DNA from: Gordionus sp. m RMFG-2023
Lineage: Eukaryota; Nematomorpha; Gordioida; Chordodea; Parachordodidae
Direction of reading: 5' to 3'
DNA length: 64,000 nucleotides
NCBI RefSeq assembly: GCF_954871325.1
Contig: NC_088776.1
Span: forward strand, 30,304,508-30,368,507
This document shows, in pieces, positions 1-10,115 of this stretch (the first letter of the stretch is position 1; the number at the start of each line of letters is the position of its first letter). Under the pieces are notes generated by a model. That model had not been told where the DNA came from and made no database searches. It was given only the letters and a program-made list of their open reading frames with translations. Made by a program: the position numbers and the translations under genes.

Positions 1-90
1 TGAACTGGAGGTTATAAATTATATTATGAGAAAGTTGAAATACATTATAAATGCTTAATTATTATCTTTCCATTAAGGAATTTTTTTTAT

Positions 91-222
91 AAATATAATA
101 CTGTAATATCTTCATCAGCTTCAATTGAAAGGTTATTTAGTCTTGGTAAAATGCTATGTATGCCAAAATGGCAAAGGTCTAATACTAAATTATTTGAAAA
201 TTTTGATTATCTTATAAAATAA
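91..222 (+). pseudogene. hAT transposase C-terminal dimerisation domain, 5'-truncated by window edge or decay
   Basis: Reading from 91 the frame gives KYNTVISSSASIERLFSLGK and continues to a TAA at 220-222. The SSAxxERLFSLGK block is the signature of the C-terminal hAT family dimerisation domain (Dimer_Tnp_hAT), and the protein ends about 25 residues after it, as is usual. Nothing coding joins it upstream inside the window, so only the tail of a transposase is present. Other remnants of the same type are at 4860-4975, 29105-29240 and 55873-56091 (minus). Confidence 0.8.
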
Positions 223-2087
223 TAAATCTATTTTAAATACTTTACAAATTAATATTTCAACTCCCATTAAAAATACTAGTCTCCCTTCCCTATCTATAAG
301 AATGGGCTATTACTGTAAAATGCCTGATATATTAACTCATCATTAAATATTTTATTAATTATTGTAAATATTCATTCTTACTAAATGAATATGTTATGTT
401 CTTCACAAATAAATAGTAAAACTATATTTTATAAACTTTTCTAATTTTATTTTGATATTTTGAAAAAAATACTAGTATCTGTATCTAAGATTAATTTTTT
501 AACATCTGTTAGATTCCTAAGGACCTACCCATGTAATATATATTTTCTTACGTGATTATCCATTTCTGATTGAATATATTAAGATATATGACGACTAGAA
601 AAATATCTATTGTTATTGAGGTAAAAAAAGGTAAATGAATGAATGACATTATGTGAAATATTTATATAAATATGATTCTAATTATATAAATTAATCATTT
701 ACTATAATATTTAGATAAATTATATTTAAATTATTTTATTTAAATAGTAACTTGTTATTATTGAATATCATATGACACAAAATAATATTTTATATAGTAA
801 TATTAACAATATACTTTACCGGCATGATTTTGTTTTAAATATTATACATAGCCCTCCACCATGCGTATTATGATAATTCAGCCTATTAAAATGAATCTTT
901 AATGTTTTAGGAGTAAATTCTGATATATAACATTTTTAAATGATTATAATTTTTATAATAGTATTTTATAATAATACACGCCAACTTACGGATTTAATAT
1001 TATTGGAATTTAAAATTTAATTATTAATATCTTTAATATAATTATATTAAAAGATTTAAACGATTTATTATGAGATAAAAGATAATTCACCTATTAATGT
1101 ATATTTCTTTATTATTGAATATATCTAAAAATTTAATTTTTTATAAGTTATTTATATCATAGGAAAATGGATCTCACTATAAATAAAAGATAATATATAA
1201 AAAATTTTTACCTAAGCATTCGCAGTTTACATTAGCATTCGCAGTTTAGTCAAACCGAAAAAAAACATTACCCATCAAACTATAGCCTTACCAAAATTGC
1301 CTTACCAAAATTAAGTTTAGTTAAAAAGATCACGAATACTGTATAATATTCACTTGATAAGCATGGAAGACCAGGAATTGTTGGATTAATTTATGTCACA
1401 ATCATCATATCCGAAAATAATTTTATCCGAAAATAATTTTATCTGAATTTACAAAAATAGTTCAAACCCTACCTATAAATCATACATCGATAAAAGTTAA
1501 TATAGTATTCTTTTTTCTCAAAATTGTGGCCTTGTCTTTTTGATTAAACAATAAGAGAACTTTATACAAATTTATTATCAAAAAATGCTTATCAAGTCAA
1601 TACTAAATCCCTATTAAAGCATATTTTGTCAAAGAATAATATAAATGATTTCCGATAACTAATTATATGTTTAACTCAATGTTTTAAATAAGACTTTTCT
1701 TAGCGCCTTGCAAATTTTATTTATTCCAGCCAAAGCTCTATCCAAAATCTTTATTCATTTTTAGGCCCGAGCCTGTTTTGTCCAAAATTTAATTGAAAAA
1801 TATAACTAAACGCCTATTTAACAATCAATTAATATAAAATGTAATTCCTTTACAGTAATTCTAGAGAAATCTATTTTATTGTTTAGAATCTTTTATATAT
1901 TTTGAGTCAAAAAATTTTTTAGCTCTATTATCAAAAAAAAAATGTTTATAAACCCAAGCCCAACTTTAACTTAATTTCCAGGTTCAACTAAGTCTGTCTA
2001 AAGACCGATAAATATAAAATTGTAATTATCATCAAACTCCATACACAGTATTGCAACTGATGTAATTCATTTAAGATAATGTATAAG
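223..2087. other. AT-rich intergenic stretch without recognised gene
   Basis: No reading frame of note. Around 1210-1245 the words 'agcattcgcagttta' occur twice, resembling the unit of the tandem array at 2088-2520, so an outlier of that array may lie here. The rest is AT-rich sequence broken by stops in all frames. Confidence 0.5.
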
Positions 2088-2520
2088 CCATAATGCATTC
2101 GCGAAAATACATTCGCTATAATACAGCGATAATACATTCGCGATCATAATTAATGCATTCGCGATAATTCATTCGCTATAAAAATTCGATTTAATATTTT
2201 CGCGATAATGCATTCGCGATAATTCATTCGCTATAATGCATTCGCTAATTCATTCGCTATAATGCATTCGCTAATACATTCGCGATAATGCATTCGCAAT
2301 AATTCATTCGCGATAATGCATTCGCAATAATTCATTGGCTGTAATGTGTTCGCTTACATTCGCGATAACACTTTCACGGTATTACATTCACGTTAATGCA
2401 TTCGCTTTAATATTTTCGCTGCATTATTGCTATAATGCATTGCTTATATTAGCGATAATGCATTCGCGGTAATGCATTCGCTATAATATCATATCGCATT
2501 CGCGATAATACATTTCGCGC
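2088..2520. repeat. Degenerate minisatellite built on (a/t)attcattcgc(g/t)ata
   Basis: Roughly thirty imperfect units of about 12-15 bp alternate between 'gcattcgcgataat' and 'tcattcgctataat'. Each unit carries the core CATTCGC, and many contain the near-palindrome TTCGCGA. Units vary in length and drift at both edges. The CG-containing core stands out against the AT-rich surroundings. No coding potential was seen. Confidence 0.85.
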
Positions 2521-2525
2521 TAAAC

Positions 2526-2890
2526 TTGAGGGAAGTCATGTATCTGTATTCAATGAAGATAATTGATGATTTTGGATTGTTTAATTCTTTAAGTAATATG
2601 TTTTTTTTACTAGTACTCAAGTTGGAAAAATATAGATTAAACACTTTAGAGGACGTCTTAATCATTTTAAATTATTTATATTTTTCAGAGTATGTAAAAT
2701 TTATTAAATTGCTATTAACAATTCCCCTAAGTGCTTGTCTGCAGAACGATTGTTTTCAGGACTAGTACGTCTTATATCTTATTTTGGTTTTACGATCAAA
2801 CAGCAATGGCAAAATAATATTGCAATTTATGCTAATAAAGAAGAAGCAAAGGTTGATTTAAATGTTATACTGATTATGATATTATTATAA
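2526..2890 (+). pseudogene. Probable hAT (ZMYM1/DUF4371-type) transposase tail remnant
   Basis: The frame ending at 2765 finishes with LLLTIPLSACLQNDCFQD. Beyond it, another stretch reads like the C-terminal segment of ZMYM1-type hAT transposases, which usually runs LLTIPxSxxxxERSFSxLxxIKTYLRSTM then xxRLNNLAxLxIxxE. Here the later part reads IKQQWQNNIAIYANKEEAKV. The ERSFS block itself is altered. Family placement is by eye and tentative; it could be chance similarity in AT-rich sequence. Confidence 0.4.
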
Positions 2891-3878
2891 ATAAAAATGA
2901 AATAAAAAGAAACGCATTATCTTAAAAAATATTAGCATTTATTTATTATTTCGTTCACAAAATAAAAATATATTAAATATTAATATAGTCATTTATATTA
3001 TAAAAGACATATTATTTCCCACAGAATAATAACTGTCTCAAAATATTTTACCTAATTGCTCAGAATTAAAAAAATACTTAAAGCTATAATATTTTTAAAA
3101 AAACATTATAACGATTCCTTAAATTTACAGGAAAATATAGTTAATAAGAAAAATAATTAAGCCACATCAAATTTATTAAAACAAACTAAAAACTTTGGTG
3201 AAAAACCAAATTTTAATGGTATCAGCAAAGATTTTAATCGGTAAATCTATAAAAATATTTCTATTTTATTATATAAATCTTATCTTACATTTGGGAGACT
3301 TCCACAAATATGTGAATACTCCAATCATTAGCCTTTAGAGAGAGCTTCCTGTGCAGTGGATTTGCATCCACCGTTTGACAGTAATTGACCCTACTGACAT
3401 GACCCGTTTAGTTTTGGAGGGGTAATGGTACCTGTAAGAATGAGTATGGTAGAAGTAGATATAGTGGTATGGCAAAGACTTATAGGCATACATATTATGT
3501 AATCAATAAAGCCTTAAGTGCTATTTTTAAGGAGTATCACATCCAAAATACGAATATCTGCACAATAATAGATAATGCAACAAATTTTTCAAAAGCCTTT
3601 CGGTATGTCTAACTAATTTACATTATATATTATTTTTTTTCTTAGAATATATAGCTCCCCATCTAATGATTCAAATATAGAATACATTTCTTGAAGATAT
3701 AATGTCTTCTTCTGGGCTAACTAATTACGATATAAATGACTCTGACTACCTCCCAGGCACCTAAGATGTTTTTATCATACATTAAACTTAGTGGCAACAT
3801 AAAATGTAAACAAAATCCTTTTAACAATGCTGAGTATAAGGCAAGAAAATAGAGCAGAATTTTAGACATAATAAATAC

Positions 3879-4640
3879 CAGAGACCTGCAGAGGTACCAT
3901 TTGCACGGCCCGGATTTTTTTTTAAAAATTTTGGGCCCGACCCGGATGGAATTTTTAAAATTATGATATATACAAAAAATTCACCTATTTGGTATTTTAT
4001 CATATTTTTCGGCGACTATTATCATATAATAATCGAGCATATTAGCTAATGTTGTTAAAAGGCTCGTTTTGAGCCGATTTTTAAAAACGATTAACTCAAT
4101 ATTTTCGCCAGATAAATATTGACTAAGCCTCGAAATTTCAATATTATATGTCTAGAACTTTTCTCCTTCTATGAGCAAAATTTTCACGCTTGCATGATAT
4201 TTTTATGGGTAAAAAACTGAGTTAGCCATTTTTAAAAATCGGCTCAAAACGAGCCGTTTAACAACACTATTTAATTCTTAACAGATATTTTATAAAAAAT
4301 TTGTGCAAATAATATTTTGAGAATATACTATATTGTATTTATAAAAAATATATAACTGATATTTTAATTAATAAAAAATTATTATATAATAATGTATTAA
4401 ATCCTTTGCGTATTTATTCCATGGCAGGAAAACTATAAATTATATTATGTAATAGTTACTATGAGTGTTAGCTAGTGTTAACTTTCACCCAACATTATAT
4501 TTATCATAACTATATAATCATTATAACCATATCTAATTGACGAATATATATAATTCATGTTGTATAAATTTTTTAAAAAGATTTTACGGCCCGGCCTTAA
4601 AAAAAGATTTTTTTTCAGGCACGGCCCGGCCCGGGCTTAT
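3879..4640. mobile_element. CAGAGACCTGCAG-family non-autonomous element, copy A (right end lost)
   Basis: It starts with CAGAGACCTGCAGAGGTACC followed by 'atttgcacggcccgg' and GGCCCGG-type blocks separated by T runs. It carries a second MITE at 4048-4269 and ends in another GGCCCGG-rich block near 4600-4640 with no clear terminal repeat. Copy B (6710-7662) has the same layout including the inner MITE. The insertion interrupts a hAT transposase remnant. TIR type suggests hAT. Confidence 0.75.
4048..4269. mobile_element. MITE with ~45-bp TIRs (TGTTGTTAAA...CGGCTCGTTTTGAGCCG)
   Basis: The left arm reads TGTTGTTAAAAGGCTCGTTT then TGAGCCGATTTTTAAAAACG. The right arm is its inverse, ending CGGCTCAAAACGAGCCGTTT then AACAACACT. 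Each arm also contains a small inner palindrome, GGCTCGTTTTGAGCC. The core has no coding capacity. A second copy lies at 7021-7220 inside copy B of the host element. Confidence 0.85.
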
Positions 4641-5204
4641 TATAAAAATTTAAACTCTAATGCCTCAATGTGACTATGAAACAAATGAATCGTGCACAAA
4701 GCCAACATATTTGATAGTGTTAAATTTTTTGTCTTAAAATGACAAAATATTATTGTTGATAATGAACGTGAAAACTTTATAATAGTACAGCACCCAATAA
4801 TATTATATTCTTTTTATATGATGATTTTTCAAATTTAAATTACTTTTTAAAATATTATGCTGTCCTTACATCAAGTGCTCCTGTAGAACGTTTGTTCAGT
4901 TTAGGGAAGCTTATTTTTGGAGAGAAACGAGTGCGTCTTTTAGACAATAATTTTCAAAATATAGGTTGCAATTGAAGGCAAATAATCATTTGTTAATTAA
5001 ACTTTTTGTATCTTGTATCTTAGATACAAGTATTTGCGGTACTGCCCATCTCTGGTTAAGCTCTAATTTTTATGGAAAATTAATATAGGTTCATTTTCAT
5101 CCTAAATATATAAGATTTATTTCGATGTAAATACATTTTATTTTTCAACATTTTTTCGATGTGATAATATTTTTAGTATCACGTCAATTCGGGGGGGATA
5201 ATTC

Positions 5205-5559
5205 GTCTCGTATCTAATACAGCTGGAATTTGTTATAAAAGAATTATTAAATAGAAGTCATTTTGAATGTTGGTCCTTATTTCTTCATATTTTTTTCACA
5301 AAAACTCAATTTTACTAAATGTGTAATATCAATAAAAAATTTAATATTAAAAAAAATTAACAACCAATATTTATACCGATTTCTTTGGTGGACCAATATA
5401 TCACATAAGATATTTTGATTAGTAGCCAATATTATGTAAGCCTGGAGATTTGCGCATAGATTTAAGAAAGGTTTGAACCTTTATCTAGAATCTTACATAT
5501 TTTTTTGGCTAAAATTTTAATCGACCGAAATATACCCAAATGGCCGTTTAACAACACTA
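5205..5559. mobile_element. Non-autonomous element, inverted relative of 8715-9195
   Basis: Its sequence (ttggtggaccaatatatc, gccaatattatgtaagcctg, gtttgaacctttatctagaa) appears in reverse complement at 8730-9090. The right edge is 'ggccgtttaacaacact', the AGTGTTGTTAAACGG terminus shared with the MITEs at 4048 and 7021. The left edge is less certain. Confidence 0.65.
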
Positions 5560-5899
5560 ATGTTGATCCAAAAAAATTGAAAAAGACTGATTCATTTTTT
5601 AGATTTATTAAAAATCCTTAGATTAATCCTAATCATTATTTAAAAAAAATATATATTATGTTTTTTTTAAAAATAATCAAAAACTAATTAACACATAATT
5701 TTTTTATTTTTATAAAATGACTATAGAAAATATAAATATACTATATAAACATGCTAATAATATGTTTAAAAGAACATTTAAAAAAAATAGATAACATTAA
5801 TATGTTTGTAAATTAAAATTATATGTAAAATTATATGCGATCCCCCTTAGATAATCATTATTCGGGATAGTCAGATACAATTAATTTAATATTTTCAGC

Positions 5900-6680
5900 T
5901 GTATCCCTATACACTTTTTTTGATCTCGAGGGTTGGGTACCAGAAATATATTGTTCAATTTTTGCTTCTGTTAACGATTATTCTAAACGTAAAATATCTA
6001 AAAATTTCCAAATAGAGGGATGGTGCGATGATAGCAGAGATGAGAATGCTCTGTGTCAGCCTTTAGCAAATAATTGCAAAGTAAATTATAAAAAATCCAG
6101 TGACTGCTTTCCGCCAACAATGTAAGGTTTTGGGCGGTGGGAATATCAAAATTCTTGACAGTTCCGGTTGCAAATGCTTGCTGTCATATTGAAGGAATGA
6201 CAACTCCTAACATGTTATTCTATAATAGGGTAAATTTAGTTCATAACTGTTCGTCAAGTTAGTTAATGGAGAATCTATAAGCAATCTAGCCCGTTGAATA
6301 GTCCGTTTTATTGACTTGATGGATGGAAGGGCAGTATGAATAGCTGGGGAACCCCCAGCTATTGCAATACTTATAATTTAATGAGGTGTATCAGTTACCT
6401 CATGGCACATTTTTTAATGTTATTTAGGCATTTGGTTTAAGACCTTAGTACCATCTAACACATTTATGCTATCTATATGAAGAATTACTTCTTCATTTAA
6501 TGTGTGGCACCGCCCTTTGCAATGAGAAGGTCTACCTTCCAATAATTTATAAGACTACACATTTCCATATTGTTTTTTGATTTATAGTTCTCTCTTTCCT
6601 GAATATGTATTGAACATGAACAAGTTGTTTTGATACACGTTCAATAACATAGTTTAAAGGCATTCTTAAAAATAAAAGTA
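5900..6680 (-). pseudogene. MULE-type transposase remnant with FLYWCH-like N-terminus
   Basis: On the minus strand about 6540-6430 reads PSHCKGRCHTLNEEVILHID, resembling the zinc-binding FLYWCH domain (HCKGRxHT). About 6415-6270 reads, across one stop, TDTPHQIISIAIAGGSPAIH then TALPSIKSIKRTIQRARLL. That matches the xxTPxxIIxxxxxGxSxxxxxxLPSxxxLKRxIRRxR segment that follows FLYWCH in animal Mutator-like elements. Later parts are degenerate and interrupted. TIRs were not found. A MULE remnant is likely; a domesticated host gene is unlikely given the breaks. Confidence 0.6.
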
Positions 6681-6709
6681 ACTATAATATAGAAAATCAT
6701 AAATGATAT

Positions 6710-7662
6710 CAGAGACCTGCAGAGGTACCATTTGCACGGCCCAGCCCGGATTTTTTTTTAAAAAAAATATTTGGCCCGGCCCATATTTTTTTTCAAAAAT
6801 TTTTTACGGCCCGGCTCGGGTTTAAAAACTTTAGGCTCGGTTGGATATTTTAAAAAAAAATTTTTTGAGCCCAGCCCGGATTTATTAAAAAAAAATTTTT
6901 AGGCCCGGCTAGGAATTTTTTTAAATTATATTCGACCTGGTATTTACATAAAATTCACCTATTAGATATTTTATCATATTTTTCGGCGAGTATTATCATT
7001 TAATAAGCAAGCATATTAACTTAAACGGCTCGTTTTGAGCCGATTTTTAAAAACGGCTAACTCAATATTTTCGTTAGAAAAATATTGACTAAGCCTCGAA
7101 ATTTCGATACTATATGTCTAGACCTTTGCTTCTTCTATGAAAAAAATTTTCAGGCTTGCGTAAAATTTTTCTGGATAAAATACTATGTTAGCGGCTCAAA
7201 ATGAGCCGTTTAACAACACTACATATTGCATATTTTATTTTTTTTTTAATTCTAAACAGATATTTAGTATATTACAAATTGATACTATAAAAAATTTGTG
7301 TAAATAATATTTTGAGAATATACTATATTAATTGTATTTATAAAAAAAATAAAACTGATATTTTAATTAATAAAAAATATAACATATATTATACAATAAT
7401 GTATTTATTACCTATTATCCTTTGCGTATTTATTCCATGGCAGGAAAACTATAATTATATTATGTAATAGATACTATGAGTGTTAGCTAGTGTTAATTTT
7501 CACCCAACATTATATTTATCATAACTATATATAATCATTATAACCATATCTAATTGACGCATGTTGTATAATTATTTTAAAATACCCGGGCTGAGCCAGG
7601 TATCCGGGTATTTAAAAAAAAATTTTAGGCCCGGCTACGGCCCGGCGGCCTACAGGTCTCTG
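6710..7662. mobile_element. CAGAGACCTGCAG-family non-autonomous element, copy B (both ends present)
   Basis: It begins CAGAGACCTGCAGAGGTACC and ends CTACAGGTCTCTG, inverted termini of 13 bp with one mismatch. GGCCCGG/A-T blocks occupy both flanks (6735-6930 and 7585-7650). The centre holds a 200-bp MITE (7021-7220) plus about 350 bp of AT-rich sequence that is closely shared with copy A at 4270-4560. No convincing target-site duplication was found. Confidence 0.8.
7021..7220. mobile_element. Second copy of the CGGCTCGTTTTGAGCCG MITE, nested in copy B
   Basis: It is the same element as 4048-4269, with 'cggctcgttttgagccgatt' on the left and 'gagccgtttaacaacact' on the right. The left terminus is trimmed. 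It sits at the matching site in the host element as in copy A ('gcatatta' on the left, 'aacagatattt' downstream). Confidence 0.8.
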
Positions 7663-7888
7663 ATATACAGAGATTATTAATTTATCTTTGAACAGGAATC
7701 AATTTATAATGATTAAATTATGGAAAGAAATTATAAAGATTAAATTATAGAAGGAATTAAAGTTTTCTACAAACTTTTTAAAATTCTAAAAGGAAAAAAA
7801 GGACAAAATTTTAAGATAAAATATAATTCTATTTTTTAATTTGTTGTCTAAAGTCAGGCGGGAAAAAATTTGACATAGAAATTAAGAA

Positions 7889-8364
7889 TAGAGGTCTGCA
7901 ATGGGCGGATTTTTAACCAAAAAGCCTGCACTCGTTGTTTTAAATTTTTTTGATTCGCCAGCTCGCCAATATATATATTGTTTAAAAATTTTACCCCCCC
8001 CCCTACCGCCCATTTATCTATAAATTTTGTTTAACCCGCCCGTAAATTTTTAAAATATTTTAATGGCTGGTTTAACTCTTTAGTTGTATATTTTAATATA
8101 TTTTTAATTAAACATATATAATATCCTATATTATGAATAAAATAAAACTATTATTTTTAATAAATTGAAGTAAATTTGGCTCATTCCCCTGAAAAATATC
8201 AAAGATTTACCCATCTATGTCCGCCCATTACTTTACAATTTAATTTAACCTGACCGCTATCCGCCTAATGTTAAAAATATTTTAAAAAACCCGACCACCG
8301 CTAGAAATATAGGCGGGCGTGGGTGGGCAGTTGAAAATCCCCCCCCCCCCAATGAAGATCTCTA
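7889..8364. mobile_element. TAGAGGTCTGCA non-autonomous hAT-like element with C tracts
   Basis: The left end TAGAGGTCTGCAATGGG and right end CCCAATGAAGATCTCTA are inverted repeats with three mismatches. The interior has CCCGCCC blocks and homopolymer C runs (about 7995-8003 and 8338-8350). No transposase and no matching 8-bp TSD were seen. Confidence 0.6.
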
Positions 8365-8714
8365 ATTTGTTTATTTATGTTTAATATAGATTTTAAAATT
8401 TATATTTTTATTTTTTGCGAAAAATAATGATTGAATTGTTTAAAATTATTGAACAAAACGACAAATTCCGAAAATAAAATATAATTTTAATTATTTTTTT
8501 TGTTGTCTAAAATAAGGTGTGAAAAACGGATTTAACATAATATTGATTATTCTTATAGTATTTATGGGGTTATATTGTATTTTTAAACTTTTATAATTTT
8601 ATTTTCAATTAGTATATTTATAATTTCAATACCTATAATAAAATAAATAAAAAAATTGCGCGTTAATTCATTTTTGATTATTTTCTAATAAGAAAAATTG
8701 GGCTGAACATCGGG

Positions 8715-9195
8715 TTTAGGTTTATTTTTAAAAACGGTCGATTAAGATTTTAGCCAAAAAATATGTAAGATTTGAGATGGAGGTCTAAACCTTTCTTAAA
8801 TCTATGCTCAAAATCTCAGGCTTACATAATATTGGCTACTAATAAACATACCTTATAATGTAATAAATTGGTCCACCAAAGAAATAGATATAAATATTGG
8901 TTGTTAATTTTTTTGATATTAAATTTTTTATTGATATTACACTTTATTAAATAAATAAAATTGAGATTTTTGTAAAAACATATGAAGAAACAATTAAAAG
9001 GATCAACATTTAAAATAACTTCTATTTAATAATCCTTTTTTTTAAAATACTAATAAGTTTATAATAAATTCCAGCTGCTATAAAGTAACTTATAATTTAA
9101 CTAGTTATATTTGATATATAACTAACTAGTTACATTTATAAAATTGCAACTAGTTATATTTTTACAAATGAAACTAGTTACGTTTCAAAAATAAC
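8715..9195. mobile_element. Non-autonomous element, inverted copy of 5205-5559
   Basis: Shared blocks include 'acggtcgatt', 'taaacctttcttaaatct' and 'ttggtccaccaaagaaat', in the opposite orientation to 5205-5559. The right-hand 110 bp holds repeated 'aactagtta' words and ends 'ttttaacaacact', the AGTGTTGTTAAAA terminus. Confidence 0.6.
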
Positions 9196-9503
9196 TTTTA
9201 ACAACACTCATTTTATCCGTATATGGAAATTATATAGAGCTATACCTGTGCGCCAGCCGGTTTGGTTACGCCTAAAATGCCGCCGTTTAAGAAAATCACG
9301 CCGGCGCAAAAATTTCTTTCATATTTCATACCTCTTTATTCTAATAATTGGTCAACATCACTGTTGTAATTTTTTTAATGTCAATCAGGATTTTGATGAA
9401 TTTTTATTTCTACTATTTTAAAATCATAATTATATTGACGTCATTATAGCATTCAATCAATCAAAAATATAAAATTCCAAAAGTTAGCATAATTTTACAT
9501 ATA

Positions 9504-9755
9504 ATGGATGTATCTACATTTAATAATTCTATAAATAATTTTAGTATCCTAACTCTGGATAATAAAAAATCCATAGTCTAGAAATTTTTTTACAAAAGAA
9601 TTAGAGAAATTATTACTGATCTAAGATATAAAACTGCAGAGGTTGAATTTGAATTCGAGGAAGATCAAAAAAATTCCTTAGATTTCAATGAGGGCCTCTT
9701 TTCGTTTTTTCCCCTCCTTTTTATATGTTTTTTATATTTGTTCTGTTTTAAATAG
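9504..9755 (+). other. Short possible coding piece of unknown function, interrupted once
   Basis: From ATG at 9504 the frame reads MDVSTFNNSINNFSILTLDN. It meets one TAG at 9579-9581, then continues KFFYKRIREIITDLRYKTAE with an acidic patch (EVEFEFEEDQ) and a hydrophobic tail to TAG at 9753-9755. No family is recognised. A second short frame (ATG near 9887, ending near 9981) follows. It may be chance or a decayed gene. Confidence 0.2.
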
Positions 9756-10115
9756 TTTCATGTCTTTTTACATATTATTTATTTTAATATAGTTTTATAT
9801 ATTATGTAATATTTTAATATATTTTTTAAAATTTGATATATAAGAAAAAAAAACTTAATATTTTTAAAATCTCTTCTAGCCAAACATGTATGACGTAATT
9901 ATTTATAATGGGCTTAAATTTCCAGTATTACAAAATAATAACATAAATTATAATTGGAGTGGACTAACACTCGCCTGTACTTAATACCTATGTTTTTCTT
10001 ATTCAATAAATATATGATTGTGACCAAAATCTGGATATTAAATTTGATATTTACTTAATTTAATTTAAATCATATGTACATATTGATATTGGTATATATC
10101 ATTTAGATAATGAGT

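Larger units (their letters stand above)
3414..4975 (+). pseudogene. hAT transposase remnant split by a nested element
   Basis: Three pieces of one hAT transposase lie in order on the plus strand. About 3510-3605 gives FKEYHIQNTNICTIIDNATN followed by FSKAF, matching the xxTDNGSNFxKAF core. About 3780-3830 gives HTLNLVAT, the central CxHTLNLVAT motif. About 4860-4975 gives SSAPVERLFSLGKLIFGEKR, the dimerisation domain. A CAGAGACCTGCAG-type element (3879-4640) sits between the second and third pieces. Frames are broken by several stops, so it is not functional. Confidence 0.75.
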
